64,000 nucleotides of DNA from Pseudomonas sp. 5P_3.1_Bac2 (GTDB lineage Bacteria > Pseudomonadota > Gammaproteobacteria > Pseudomonadales > Pseudomonadaceae). The notes beneath the pieces were generated by a model. It searched no databases, had not been told where the DNA came from, and worked only from the letters and a program-made list of their open reading frames with translations. The DNA is taken from positions 558,001-622,000 of the forward strand of contig NZ_JANLNY010000004.1 in assembly GCF_025465995.1 (NCBI RefSeq), read 5' to 3'. The translations under genes and the position numbers were made by a program. Below are positions 34,844-43,607 of this stretch, piece after piece. The first letter of the stretch is position 1. Each line of letters opens with the position of its first letter.

Positions 34844-34859
34844 CTGTACAAATAAACAG
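34844..34859. promoter_or_regulatory. LexA-binding (SOS) box
   Basis: CTGTACAAATAAACAG fits the gamma-proteobacterial LexA consensus CTG-N10-CAG with an AT-rich centre. The flanking TA and TA make the outer 20 bases symmetric. It lies between two divergent unknown genes (34771 on minus, 34947 on plus) and could control either or both. Confidence 0.7.
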
Positions 34860-34946
34860 TATTCGATGATAGTCACTCCATCTGCTCCGTGGCTAGCCGT
34901 TTTCCGGCCTGCTCAGGGGCCAGGCTAGGCAGGGAGGACGTGAACA

Positions 34947-35339
34947 ATGCAACAAATGCTTATTACAGTTGTGCTACTGGCTTTATTGAGCGGTTGTGCG
35001 CAGCCGCAGCTGGATCAACCTCGGGCCAATGGCACCTTCTTGGTAATCGAAAACACTCAAGCTTGGGTGGTGTTGGTGGCTGATGGTAAGAAGGTTGAGG
35101 AGCCAGGTACGGTGGTCGACAGCTTCTGGTCGACTAACTCCTCGGGCGGTACGGCGGTCAGCTATGTGGTTGAGACGGCCCATTGCGGACGCTTACAGTG
35201 GTTGAGTGAGCATGCCAATGCGGCGGATGGTTTAACCACTCGCATGTCGTTGCGCCCTACGAGCAATGCGTTACCGGGCAACTGTGTGATTGCCGATGGT
35301 TTAAGCCGGATTTGGACCGTATTGGATTATTCCAGTTAG
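34947..35339 (+). CDS. Hypothetical small lipoprotein
   Basis: 130 residues; GGGAGGA precedes ATG 34947. A lipoprotein signal peptide MQQMLITVVLLALLSGC gives lipidated Cys17 and then AQPQLDQ. The mature part looks like one beta-rich domain, with a Cys in ETAHCGRLQWL and another in LPGNCVIADGLSRIW that could form a disulfide. No residue Asp at +2 is seen, so outer-membrane sorting is expected. Family not recognised. It shares its upstream region, with the LexA-type box, with a divergent unknown gene. Confidence 0.72.
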   Translation: MQQMLITVVLLALLSGCAQPQLDQPRANGTFLVIENTQAWVVLVADGKKVEEPGTVVDSFWSTNSSGGTAVSYVVETAHCGRLQWLSEHANAADGLTTRMSLRPTSNALPGNCVIADGLSRIWTVLDYSS

Positions 35340-35345
35340 TCCGAG

Positions 35346-35377
35346 CAAGGCTGAGGCAGTTGCTGAACTCAGCCTTG
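35346..35377. terminator. Hairpin between the lipoprotein gene and alaC
   Basis: CAAGGCTGAG (35346-35355) pairs with CTCAGCCTTG (35368-35377), a ten-base perfect stem between convergent genes. There is no T run, so termination strength is uncertain. Confidence 0.6.
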
Positions 35378-35394
35378 TTGGCTCGATCTACGGC

Positions 35395-36633
35395 CTATTT
35401 CTCGGTTGGGTCGAGCGTTGTTTTACTGCCCTGTGCAAGCAGGCCGTCTGCGCGGAACATCGCCTTAATACCGCGAATGGCTTGGCGTGTGCGGTCAAGG
35501 TTTTCAATCAGTGCGAAGCGCACGTGATCATCGCCATAATCGCCAAAGCCAATGCCTGGGGACACGCAAACCTTGGCTTGCTGCAGAAGCTTTTTGGCGA
35601 ACTCCAACGAGCCTAAGTGGGTGTAGGCCTCTGGTATTTTGGCCCAAATGTACATGGAGGCCTTGGGGTTCTCGACCATCCAGCCCAGCTCATGCAGGCC
35701 CTTCACCAGTAGATTGCGGCGCTGCCGGTACTGCTCCGCTATATCCTGGACGCATTGCTGATCGCCCTCTAGAGCGGCAATCGCAGCGACTTGCAGCGGA
35801 GTAAAAGTGCCGTAGTCGTGGTAGCTCTTGATGCGCGCTAGGGCGCTAACCAGTTCAGGATTACCCACCATGAAGCCGATACGCCAGCCGGCCATGTTGT
35901 AGCTTTTGGAGAGGGTGAAGAACTCCACGGCGATATCTTTGGCGCCGGGCACTTGCATGATTGAAGGGGCTTTCCAGCCGTCGTAGACGATATCGGCATA
36001 GGCCAGGTCGTGGATCACTAGCACGTCATATTGTTTGGCGAGGGCAATAACCCGCTCAAAGAAATCCAGTTCGACACATTGCGCGGTGGGGTTGGAGGGG
36101 AAACCTAAGATCATCATTTTCGGCTTAGGGATGGATTCGCGGATTGCGCGTTCCAGCTCGGCGAAAAAATCCACTCCCGGAATCAATGGCACCGAGCGCA
36201 CCTGGGCGCCGGCTATCACTGCGCCGTAGATGTGGATCGGATAGCTAGGGTTAGGCACCAGTACCGTATCGCCGTGATCCAGCGTGGCCAACATTAAGTG
36301 GGCTAGGCCCTCTTTGGAGCCGATAGTGACGATGGCTTCACTTTCCGGGTCGATCGCCACGTCATAACGCTGCTTATACCAGTTGGCAATGGCCCTGCGT
36401 AGGCGCGGTATGCCGCGGGAGGTGGAGTAGCCGTGGGTGTCTTCGCGCTGCGCCACTTGCACTAGTTTTTCGACGATATGCGGTGGGGTTGCACCGTCTG
36501 GGTTGCCCATGCTGAAGTCGACGATGTCCTCGCCACGCCTGCGCGCTGCCATCTTCAGTTCAGCAGTGATGTTGAAAACATAGGGGGGGAGACGGTCGAT
36601 ACGGGCGAAACGACGCCCAGCTTGCTCAGCCAT
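35395..36633 (-). CDS. alaC: Alanine transaminase AlaC-type (class I PLP aminotransferase)
   Basis: 412 residues from ATG 36633 ([21 protein letters not shown]), with GAGG five bases upstream; the frame extends back 42 codons without support. Fold type I landmarks are [66 protein letters not shown] and the PLP lysine in [16 protein letters not shown]. In E. coli the AlaC (YfdZ) group makes alanine from pyruvate and glutamate. The exact amino donor here is inferred. Confidence 0.88.
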   Translation of the reverse strand: MAEQAGRRFARIDRLPPYVFNITAELKMAARRRGEDIVDFSMGNPDGATPPHIVEKLVQVAQREDTHGYSTSRGIPRLRRAIANWYKQRYDVAIDPESEAIVTIGSKEGLAHLMLATLDHGDTVLVPNPSYPIHIYGAVIAGAQVRSVPLIPGVDFFAELERAIRESIPKPKMMILGFPSNPTAQCVELDFFERVIALAKQYDVLVIHDLAYADIVYDGWKAPSIMQVPGAKDIAVEFFTLSKSYNMAGWRIGFMVGNPELVSALARIKSYHDYGTFTPLQVAAIAALEGDQQCVQDIAEQYRQRRNLLVKGLHELGWMVENPKASMYIWAKIPEAYTHLGSLEFAKKLLQQAKVCVSPGIGFGDYGDDHVRFALIENLDRTRQAIRGIKAMFRADGLLAQGSKTTLDPTEK

Positions 36634-36841
36634 AAATACCTCAAGTACGTAAGCGCCCGGAACCGTCCGAGCGACGCCGGCCAATGCGTGGCCTGAAGCT
36701 GACGATAAGTGTGCTGGGGTGCGGCTGTCCAGCACAGCTGTGAGCTGCACAAACAGCACAGTTAGGCGTTTACTTGGGGGCTTGCAGATCTATGTAAAAG
36801 CCTGGGGCTTTGAGCGGCAGGGGTGTTTAAACCCGGCAAAG

Positions 36842-36868
36842 AAAAGCCCCGCACTAGGCGGGGCTCTT
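36842..36868 (-). terminator. Terminator of acnB
   Basis: AGCCCCGC-ACTAG-GCGGGGCT, followed on the minus strand by TTTTC, about 30 bases beyond the acnB stop. Confidence 0.87.
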
Positions 36869-36896
36869 CTACAGCATCACGCGGTGCGTTTTAGCC

Positions 36897-39506
36897 TTAG
36901 GCTTGAACGACCGGGATCTTGGCGTTGGCAGCCGCTTCGCGGAACTCAGCGATCTGGTCAAAGCTCAGGTAGCGGTAAACGTCGGCAGCCATGCTGTCGA
37001 TGTCTTTCGCGTACGCCATGTACTCTTCAACAGTCGGCAGTTTGCCGAGAATCGAAGCGACCGCTGCCAGTTCGGCAGAGGCCAGGTACACGTTGGCGCC
37101 ATCGCCCAGACGGTTCGGGAAGTTACGAGTCGAAGTCGATACCACGGTGGAGTTGGAGGCTACACGTGCCTGGTTACCCATGCACAGCGAGCAGCCTGGC
37201 ATTTCCATACGGGCGCCAGCTTTACCGTAGATGCCGTAGTAGCCTTCTTCGGTCAGTTGATGGGCGTCCATTTTGGTCGGCGGCGACAGCCACAGACGAG
37301 TAGGGATGCCACCTTTGACTTTATCCAGCAACTTACCAGCAGCGCGGAAGTGACCAATGTTGGTCATGCACGAACCGATAAACACTTCATCGATCTTGTC
37401 GCCAGCAACGCTGGACAGCAGACGCGCGTCGTCTGGGTCGTTCGGAGCGCACAGAACGGGCTCTTTCAGCTCGTTCAGGTCGATCTCGATGACTTCGGCG
37501 TACTCGGCGTCTTTGTCCGCTGCCATCAGCTGCGGGTTAGCCAGCCAGGCTTCCATCGCTTGGGCGCGACGTTCCATGGTGCGGGCATCGCCGTAACCTT
37601 CGCTGATCATCCAGCGCAGCAGGGTGATGTTGGACTTCAGGTACTCGGCGATAGCGTTTTCTGGCAGTTTGATGGTGCAACCTGCAGCAGAACGCTCGGC
37701 GGAGGCGTCGGACAGCTCGAAAGCTTGTTCAACGGTCAGCTCGTCCAGGCCTTCGATTTCCAGGATGCGACCCGAGAAGGCGTTGATCTTGCCTTTCTTC
37801 TCAACGGTCAGCAGGCCTTTCTGGATGGCGTAGTACGGAATGGCATGAACCAAGTCGCGCAGGGTGATGCCAGGCTGCATTTTGCCTTTGAAGCGCACCA
37901 GGATCGACTCTGGCATGTCCAGCGGCATAACGCCGGTGGCTGCGGCGAAGGCGACCAAACCGGAACCGGCTGGGAACGAGATGCCCATTGGGAAACGGGT
38001 GTGCGAGTCGCCACCGGTGCCGACGGTATCAGGCAGCAGCATGCGGTTCAGCCAGCTGTGGATGATGCCGTCGCCAGGACGCAGGGACACGCCGCCACGG
38101 GTGCGGATGAAATCCGGCAGGGTGTGGTGGGTGGTGACGTCGATTGGCTTCGGATAGGCCGCAGTGTGGCAGAACGACTGCATCACGAGGTCAGCGGAGA
38201 AGCCCAGGCACGCCAGGTCTTTCAGCTCGTCGCGAGTCATCGGGCCAGTGGTGTCCTGGGAGCCGACGGTGGTCATTTTCGGTTCGCAGTAGGTGCCTGG
38301 ACGCACACCTTTGCCTTCCGGCAGGCCGCAAGCTTTGCCGACCATTTTCTGCGCCAGGGTGAAACCCTTGGTGCTGGCAGCCGGAGCTTCTGGCAGTTTG
38401 AACAGATCGGTTGGGCCCAGGCCCAGTTCAGCGCGGGCTTTTTCCGTCAGGCCACGACCGATGATCAGTGGGATGCGGCCGCCAGCGCGGACTTCGTCGA
38501 GCAGCACTGGGGTCTTCATTTCGAAGGTGGCCAGAACTTCGTCGCTGTCGTGCTTGGTGACTTTACCCGCGTGTGGGTAGAGGTCGATAACGTCGCCCAT
38601 GTTCAGCTTGGAAACGTCGAACTCGATTGGCAGTGCGCCGGCATCTTCCATGGTGTTGTAGAAGATCGGAGCGATTTTGCTGCCGAAGCAGAAGCCGCCG
38701 CCACGCTTGTTCGGTACGTACGGGATGTCGTCGCCGAAGAACCACAGTACCGAGTTGGTTGCGGATTTACGCGAGGAACCGGTGCCCACTACGTCGCCGA
38801 CGTAGGCGATAGGGAAGCCGTCATTGCGCATCTGCTCGATTTGTTTCATCGGGCCGATGGAGCCTTGGACGTCCGGGACGATGCCGTCACGGGCCATTTT
38901 CAGCATGGCCAGGGCGTGCAGTGGGATATCCGGACGCGACCAGGCGTCTGGAGCCGGCGACAGGTCGTCGGTGTTGGTTTCGCCGGTGACTTTGAATACG
39001 CGCAGGCTGATTTTGTCAGCCAGAACAGGGCGATTCTTGAACCACTCGCCGTCAGCCCAGGACTGCAGCACGGATTTGGCAGCAGCGTTGCCTTTTTTGG
39101 CGCGCTCAGCGACGTCGTGGAAGGCGTCAAACATCAGCAGGGTGTGCTTCAGTTGCGCGGCAGCGACTTCAGCCAGTTCAGCGTTATCGAGCATCTCAAC
39201 CAAGGTAGCGATGTTATAGCCACCTTGCATGGTGCCGAGCAGCTCAACCGCGTGCTTCTTATCGATCAGCGGGGAAGTGGCTTCGCCTTTGGCGATAGCG
39301 GAGAGGAAACCGGCTTTAACGTAAGCGGCTTCGTCAACGCCTGGCGGTACACGGTTGGTGATCAGATCGAGCAGAACAGCTTCTTCGCCGGCCGGTGGGG
39401 CCTTGAGCAGTTCGATCAGGCCTGCGGTTTGTTCGGCGTTCAGCGGCTGGGGCACGACACCCTGAGCGGCACGCTCTGCTACATGTTTGCGATAGGCTTC
39501 AAGCAC
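36897..39506 (-). CDS. acnB: Aconitate hydratase B / 2-methylisocitrate dehydratase AcnB
   Basis: 869 residues from GTG 39506 ([16 protein letters not shown]), the family start; GAGGG eight bases upstream is its ribosome site and also overlaps a non-conserved ATG at 39521. The N-terminal HEAT-like domain is specific to AcnB. The swivelling domain has [28 protein letters not shown]. Cluster cysteines are in [16 protein letters not shown] and [11 protein letters not shown]. It interconverts citrate and isocitrate and can hydrate 2-methylaconitate, linking it to the prp operon at 17-24 kb. Apo-AcnB is an mRNA-binding regulator in relatives. Confidence 0.97.
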   Translation of the reverse strand: MLEAYRKHVAERAAQGVVPQPLNAEQTAGLIELLKAPPAGEEAVLLDLITNRVPPGVDEAAYVKAGFLSAIAKGEATSPLIDKKHAVELLGTMQGGYNIATLVEMLDNAELAEVAAAQLKHTLLMFDAFHDVAERAKKGNAAAKSVLQSWADGEWFKNRPVLADKISLRVFKVTGETNTDDLSPAPDAWSRPDIPLHALAMLKMARDGIVPDVQGSIGPMKQIEQMRNDGFPIAYVGDVVGTGSSRKSATNSVLWFFGDDIPYVPNKRGGGFCFGSKIAPIFYNTMEDAGALPIEFDVSKLNMGDVIDLYPHAGKVTKHDSDEVLATFEMKTPVLLDEVRAGGRIPLIIGRGLTEKARAELGLGPTDLFKLPEAPAASTKGFTLAQKMVGKACGLPEGKGVRPGTYCEPKMTTVGSQDTTGPMTRDELKDLACLGFSADLVMQSFCHTAAYPKPIDVTTHHTLPDFIRTRGGVSLRPGDGIIHSWLNRMLLPDTVGTGGDSHTRFPMGISFPAGSGLVAFAAATGVMPLDMPESILVRFKGKMQPGITLRDLVHAIPYYAIQKGLLTVEKKGKINAFSGRILEIEGLDELTVEQAFELSDASAERSAAGCTIKLPENAIAEYLKSNITLLRWMISEGYGDARTMERRAQAMEAWLANPQLMAADKDAEYAEVIEIDLNELKEPVLCAPNDPDDARLLSSVAGDKIDEVFIGSCMTNIGHFRAAGKLLDKVKGGIPTRLWLSPPTKMDAHQLTEEGYYGIYGKAGARMEMPGCSLCMGNQARVASNSTVVSTSTRNFPNRLGDGANVYLASAELAAVASILGKLPTVEEYMAYAKDIDSMAADVYRYLSFDQIAEFREAAANAKIPVVQA

Positions 39507-39526
39507 AGTTATTACCCTCATCAGTG

Positions 39527-39548
39527 GTCCCAGAGGTTTGTCTGGGAC
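39527..39548 (-). promoter_or_regulatory. acnB: Hairpin just upstream of the acnB start
   Basis: GTCCCAGA (39527-39534) pairs with TCTGGGAC (39541-39548) around a six-base loop, ending about 20 bases before the GTG start, close to the ribosome site. It is a candidate translational control element. Confidence 0.55.
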
Positions 39549-39624
39549 TCGATCCAGAAAATACCGAACCCAGCGCTGAACAGCTTTATGGGCTGCGTAG
39601 CCTAGGTTGCGTTATTTTCTTGAA

Positions 39625-39763
39625 GAAGCTGTTTTCAAAGTTTTACGCCGGCAGGACGGACTGGATGAGGGCTGGTGCAACTACTTTGGCAATTTATTTT
39701 TGCGCTGCACCAACATCGAACCTGCAGGATTGACTGTGCTCGTGACGCTTTGAAAACAGCTTC
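39625..39763. repeat. 139-base element with 16-bp perfect terminal inverted repeats
   Basis: GAAGCTGTTTTCAAAG (39625-39640) and its exact complement CTTTGAAAACAGCTTC (39748-39763) enclose 107 bases. Inside, TGGTGCA (39673-39679) and TGCACCA (39706-39712) form a second, nested repeat. It may be a degenerate miniature element or a large leader stem-loop of acnB. No target duplication is evident. Confidence 0.5.
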
Positions 39764-39912
39764 CAACGGACGTTGCTGCCTCTACAAGGCGGTCCAATTC
39801 TACTGGAAAGCTTTGATAAAGTTAAGCCAAAGGCCCCGTTTATATGGGGGTGATCTGCCTTAGACAAAGGGCTAAGATGCCAGCCTGTCCGGCTTAAGTC
39901 ATTGCATTCGTT

Positions 39913-40392
39913 ATGTCCAATCAGCGTATCAAAACCCCCTGTGTAGGCCTGTGCTCCACTGTTTACGGGGATTTGGTGTGCCGTGGCTGCAAGCGATTCC
40001 ACCACGAGGTGACGAATTGGAACGGCTATGACGATGAGCAAAAGCATGCTGTCTGGCAGCGCCTTGAGGTGTTGCTGGTGCAGGTGATGGCGGCCAAGGT
40101 CGAGGTGTTCGATGCGCAGCGCCTGCGTATGCAGCTGCAGCAGCGGCAAATTCGCTTTGTGCCGAATCAGTCGCCGTATTGCTGGGCCTACCAGCTAATC
40201 GCCCGGGGCGCGCGGGTGATCAATCAACTCAATGCCTACGGCATGGTACTGCTGCCCGAGTTTCGCGACTGGGCTTTACCGGAGCTGCGCGATGCCATTG
40301 ATCGCGAATTCTTCCTGCTGTCGGAAGCTCACTACGAGCGCTATATCGCCCCGCGTTTTTTGCGTGAGGCGTTAGATGGTCATCAGCCTTAA
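39913..40392 (+). CDS. DUF1289 cysteine-rich protein
   Basis: 159 residues. The DUF1289 module is N-terminal: TPCVGLCSTVYGDLVCRGCKRFHHEVTNWNGY, with Cys10, Cys14, Cys23 and Cys26 plus His30/31, probably a metal or Fe-S site. The C-terminal part (about 70-159) is a helical extension with PNQSPYCWAYQLIARGARVINQLNAYGMVLLPE that is longer than the minimal DUF1289 protein. Function unknown. In P. aeruginosa the same gene lies between acnB and a usp gene, as here. Confidence 0.85.
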   Translation: MSNQRIKTPCVGLCSTVYGDLVCRGCKRFHHEVTNWNGYDDEQKHAVWQRLEVLLVQVMAAKVEVFDAQRLRMQLQQRQIRFVPNQSPYCWAYQLIARGARVINQLNAYGMVLLPEFRDWALPELRDAIDREFFLLSEAHYERYIAPRFLREALDGHQP

Positions 40393-40408
40393 ATCAGCGC
40401 TCAAGCCG

Positions 40409-40436
40409 GTCTGGATCGCTTAAAGGCGATCTAGAC
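40409..40436. terminator. Hairpin between the DUF1289 gene and usp
   Basis: GTCTGGATCGC pairs with GCGATCTAGAC (one G-T pair), an 11-base stem between convergent genes without a clear T run. Confidence 0.55.
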
Positions 40437-40451
40437 GCGAGCAGTCATTGA

Positions 40452-41315
40452 TCAGCGCTGGGCGACGAGGTTTTCCAGATGACTGATGATGTCATTGGGC
40501 TTGAGCACCAGCACGTCACTTTCCAGTGAGTCGAGAATGACTTCTGCGGTGTTGCCGATCAGGGCGCCGGAGAAGCCCGTGCGCGCCACTGTGCCGATGA
40601 CTGTCACGCTGGCGTTAAGGTCGCGGGCGGTTTGCGGGATCAGTACGTCCGCTGGGCCTTCACTGATATGCAGGTGCTCATTATCGACGCCGTATTCCTC
40701 CTGGAACGCCTTGCACTGGGCGCGGTAGCGCGCCTCGATCGTTTCGCTGAGCTGGAAGGTAGGATCAGCCGCTGACAGCATGGGCGAGGGGTGGGCGCTG
40801 ATCACGTGCAATTGCGCCTTGGCCAGGCCGGCAATCTCAAAACCATGGCTGACAATGCTGCTATGCAAGGTGCGGTGCTCGGCGTCCGAGTTGCCGACAT
40901 CGACAGCAGCCAAAATCACGCCTTGGTTCCACGGCGTATCGGTTTTAACCATCAGCACTGGCGCAGGGCAGTAGCGCAGTAATTTCCAGTCATCGGGGGT
41001 GAGCAGCGCACGCTTGAGCGGGTTGTCAGGGAAGTGCTGCTTGATCACCAGGCCGCAGCCCTCAGCTTGCTGTGCCTTAATGATGGTTTGGTGAGGGTTC
41101 TCTTGCCAGGCTTGTTGTGTGGAGACGCTATAGCCCTCGCTGCTGAGCAGGGTGCTGAGGTCATTGAGATAGGTCTGATGGTCAGCTTTTTTATCGCAGA
41201 CCAACAGGTGCAGGTGCGATTGCGTCACGCCAGCAATCAGCTTGGCACGGCGCAGCGCCAAATCTTCTGCGTGGGCGGGCTCCATCACTACCAGAATGCT
41301 GCGAATGGCTTGCAT
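40452..41315 (-). CDS. Tandem-domain universal stress protein
   Basis: 287 residues from ATG 41315 (MQAIRSILVVMEP), with GGAG six bases upstream; two earlier ATGs overlap that site. Two Usp domains are present. The first (about 1-140) is degenerate at its nucleotide loop. The second (about 145-280) ends with TVIGTVARTGFSGALIGNTAEVIL, the GxxG...GN/S-T ATP-binding loop. The upstream region has an Anr/FNR-type box at 41377-41390, in line with the anaerobically induced Usp proteins of P. aeruginosa, one of which lies at this locus. Confidence 0.88.
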   Translation of the reverse strand: MQAIRSILVVMEPAHAEDLALRRAKLIAGVTQSHLHLLVCDKKADHQTYLNDLSTLLSSEGYSVSTQQAWQENPHQTIIKAQQAEGCGLVIKQHFPDNPLKRALLTPDDWKLLRYCPAPVLMVKTDTPWNQGVILAAVDVGNSDAEHRTLHSSIVSHGFEIAGLAKAQLHVISAHPSPMLSAADPTFQLSETIEARYRAQCKAFQEEYGVDNEHLHISEGPADVLIPQTARDLNASVTVIGTVARTGFSGALIGNTAEVILDSLESDVLVLKPNDIISHLENLVAQR

Positions 41316-41376
41316 GATCATCTCCATGGGCGGTTTTTATTGTTAGCCAGTATGGGTTGGTTGCTTCGCTTAAGTG

Positions 41377-41390
41377 CTGATCAGTATCAA
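41377..41390 (-). promoter_or_regulatory. Anr/FNR-type box upstream of usp
   Basis: CTGATCAGTATCAA (minus strand TTGATACTGATCAG) matches TTGAT-N4-ATCAA at nine of ten positions. Its centre is about 68 bases before the usp start. If it sits at -41.5, transcription would begin near 41342, with CATACT as -10. Confidence 0.6.
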
Positions 41391-41541
41391 TCCTGTGGCT
41401 GTTGCTGTGCTCATTCGTATAATGCCGATTTTATTTGGGCACCTAGCTCGTGCTGTGTTGTGAGTTTATGCATCCGATAACTGAATTAATCCAGTGCTAT
41501 TGCCGACCTACGTCGCGTTTTGTGTTTAAGGAAGTGCTTCT

Positions 41542-42147
41542 ATGAATTTGCCGGAAATCCATGACTTCCTCGGCTGTCGCACGCCGCAGGCTTGGATCGA
41601 TGCGGCTTTGGCTGATCAGCAAACCATGTTGATTGACCATAAAAACTGCGAATTTAAAGCGGCGAGCACCGCGTTAAGCCTGATGGCCAAGTACAGCACC
41701 TATGTTGACTTGCTCAACGCCATGTCGCGTTTAGCTCGTGAAGAGCTGGTGCATCACGAGCAGGTGCTGCGCATCATGAAGCGGCGCAAGATTGGCCTGC
41801 GTCCGGTGTCGGCCGCGCGCTATGCCTCGGGCCTGCGCAAAATTGTGCGCACCCATGAGCCGTATAAGCTGGTCGACACCTTAGTGGTGGGGGCTTTTAT
41901 CGAGGCGCGCAGTTGTGAGCGTTTTGAGGTGTTGGTGCCGCATCTGGATGAGGAACTGGCTAAGTTCTATTTCGGTTTGCTGAAGAGCGAGGCGCGGCAC
42001 TTTCAGGGTTATCTGAAACTGGCTTATCAATATGGTGATGCCCGTGACGTTGATCAGGCAATCGAGCGGGTGAGGGCAGTGGAGCAAGAGTTGATTGAAA
42101 GTCCGGATACGGAGTTTCGCTTCCATAGCGGGGTGCCGCCGCAATAA
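41542..42147 (+). CDS. miaE: tRNA-(ms2io6A37) hydroxylase MiaE
   Basis: 201 residues; AAGGAAG precedes ATG 41542. It is a ferritin-like di-iron enzyme. Ligand segments are MLIDHKNCEFKAASTAL, REELVHHEQVLRIM, GAFIEARSCERFEVL and LLKSEARHFQGY, giving the repeated E...ExxH pattern. It hydroxylates the isopentenyl side chain of ms2i6A at position 37 of tRNAs reading U-starting codons, using oxygen. It ends at a bidirectional terminator shared with lpxH. Confidence 0.94.
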   Translation: MNLPEIHDFLGCRTPQAWIDAALADQQTMLIDHKNCEFKAASTALSLMAKYSTYVDLLNAMSRLAREELVHHEQVLRIMKRRKIGLRPVSAARYASGLRKIVRTHEPYKLVDTLVVGAFIEARSCERFEVLVPHLDEELAKFYFGLLKSEARHFQGYLKLAYQYGDARDVDQAIERVRAVEQELIESPDTEFRFHSGVPPQ

Positions 42148-42160
42148 CCCGCGAAACACT

Positions 42161-42187
42161 AAAAAGCGCCGTTAAAGGCGCTTTTTT
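42161..42187. terminator. Bidirectional terminator between miaE and lpxH
   Basis: AAAAAGCGCC-GTTAAA-GGCGCTTTTTT, overlapping the lpxH stop codon. Confidence 0.9.
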
Positions 42188-42932
42188 ATGCCTGATCTAT
42201 GACTTGGCCGCTTTCGAGATCAAAAGCCTGCTGGTGTAAGCCGTGCTCATCGGCTTGCAGTGTCCAGCCATAACGATCCCAGTCGCCTAGGACGATGCGC
42301 AAGGCGGGCTCGCCGTTGATCAGCAGCGGATGGCTTGCCGGGCGATGGGTGTGGCCATGGATCAAGGTGCGTACGCCATGCTCGGCCATCACCTGGGGTA
42401 CCAGCTCAGGGGTGACGTCGACAATGTCGCTGGCCTTCATGCGGGTTTGGCTACGGCTTTCGCTGCGCAGTTTGCGCGCCAGTTTGTACCGAGTGCTCAG
42501 TGGCAGGTTGCGCAGGATAAACAGCGATAGCGGGTTACGCAGCCAGCGGCGTAGCTTCATGTAGTTGACGTCGCGGGTGCACAGGCTGTCGCCGTGCATC
42601 AGCAGTACCGGTTGTGCGTTGATCTGAATAACGCTTGGGTCGCGAAGCAGGCTGCAGCCTGCTTCACGGCAGAAGGCGCGGCCAATCAAGAAATCGCGGT
42701 TGCCGTGCATCAGGAATATCTCTGTGCCGCTGTCGCTGAGGGCGCGCAGAGCTTGGGCGATTGAACGCTGATAAGGGCTGATGGCGTCGTCGCCAATCCA
42801 TACCTCAAAGAAATCGCCCAATATGTACAGGGCCTTAGCTTGGCGTGCGCGACCAGCAAGCAGATGCAGAAACGCCCGGGTAATGTCCGGGCGCTCCTCT
42901 TGCAGATGCAGATCGGAGATCAGCAGTATCAC
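42186..42932 (-). CDS. lpxH: UDP-2,3-diacylglucosamine diphosphatase LpxH
   Basis: 248 residues from GTG 42932, overlapping the ppiB stop by four bases (GTGA), so translation is coupled. Calcineurin-like metallophosphoesterase motifs are in order: [39 protein letters not shown] and LIHGHTHRP. It makes lipid X in lipid A biosynthesis, at the inner face of the membrane. Confidence 0.96.
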   Translation of the reverse strand: MILLISDLHLQEERPDITRAFLHLLAGRARQAKALYILGDFFEVWIGDDAISPYQRSIAQALRALSDSGTEIFLMHGNRDFLIGRAFCREAGCSLLRDPSVIQINAQPVLLMHGDSLCTRDVNYMKLRRWLRNPLSLFILRNLPLSTRYKLARKLRSESRSQTRMKASDIVDVTPELVPQVMAEHGVRTLIHGHTHRPASHPLLINGEPALRIVLGDWDRYGWTLQADEHGLHQQAFDLESGQVIDQA

Positions 42933-43423
42933 TCAACGATCTCGGCGCGCTCGATGATCACGTCATCAACCGGTACGTCTTGGTGGCCGGCTTTGCTGGT
43001 AGTCGCCACGCCTTTGATGGCGTTAACCACATCCAGGCCTTCAACCACTTCACCGAATACGGCGTAGCCCCAGCCTTGTACGGTCGGTGCGCTGTGATTG
43101 AGGAAGCTGTTGTCCGCGACGTTGATGAAGAACTGCGCAGAAGCCGAATGCGGCTCCATGGTGCGAGCCATGGCGATGGTGCCGATCTTGTTGGCAACGC
43201 CGTTGTTGGCTTCGTTTTTGATGGTGGTGCGGGTGGTCTTTTGCTTCATGCCGGGCTCAAAGCCGCCGCCTTGGATCATGAAGTTGCTGATCACGCGGTG
43301 GAAAACGGTGTTGTCGTAATGCCCGTCTTTCACGTACTGCTTAAAGTTGGCCACGGTTTCCGGGGCTTTGTCTTCAAACAGGTTAAGGGTGATGACGCCG
43401 TGGTTGGTGTGCAGCTTAATCAT
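42929..43423 (-). CDS. ppiB: Cytoplasmic peptidyl-prolyl cis-trans isomerase B (cyclophilin)
   Basis: 164 residues, no signal peptide. Cyclophilin text: [20 protein letters not shown] (catalytic Arg), [23 protein letters not shown] and [22 protein letters not shown]. First gene of the ppiB-lpxH pair and divergent from glnS. Confidence 0.96.
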   Translation of the reverse strand: MIKLHTNHGVITLNLFEDKAPETVANFKQYVKDGHYDNTVFHRVISNFMIQGGGFEPGMKQKTTRTTIKNEANNGVANKIGTIAMARTMEPHSASAQFFINVADNSFLNHSAPTVQGWGYAVFGEVVEGLDVVNAIKGVATTSKAGHQDVPVDDVIIERAEIVE

Positions 43424-43607
43424 GGCAATAGTCGCTCTGTCGTAAATTGCGTAAACCCAAAATAGCTGATACTCGGCTGCAAGTTAGCAAAGCAAACGGC
43501 ATTCAAGGGTTGTTAGGCCTGTCAGGGGGTTGACAGCTTCGGCTATGATAAGCGCTTTGTTTTAGTCGGCCTACCCTGTGCCGCGCACCAGCATGATCAA
43601 GGACCCC

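Larger units (their letters stand above)
39507..39912. other. 405-base acnB upstream region with nested inverted repeats
   Basis: No gene supported. It contains an 8-bp leader hairpin (39527-39548) and a 139-base segment bounded by a 16-base perfect inverted repeat (39625-39763), listed separately. It must also hold the acnB promoter and that of the DUF1289 gene. Confidence 0.6.

Noticed and set aside
36903-39605. A 900-codon open frame antisense to acnB
   Set aside because: It mirrors the acnB reading frame in GC-biased codons, resembles no protein family, and lacks a ribosome site. AcnB on the other strand is certain.
43525-43560. TTGACA near 43530 as glnS promoter
   Set aside because: The only TATGAT lies eight bases downstream, too close for a promoter pair; no alternative -10 at 16-18 bases was found.
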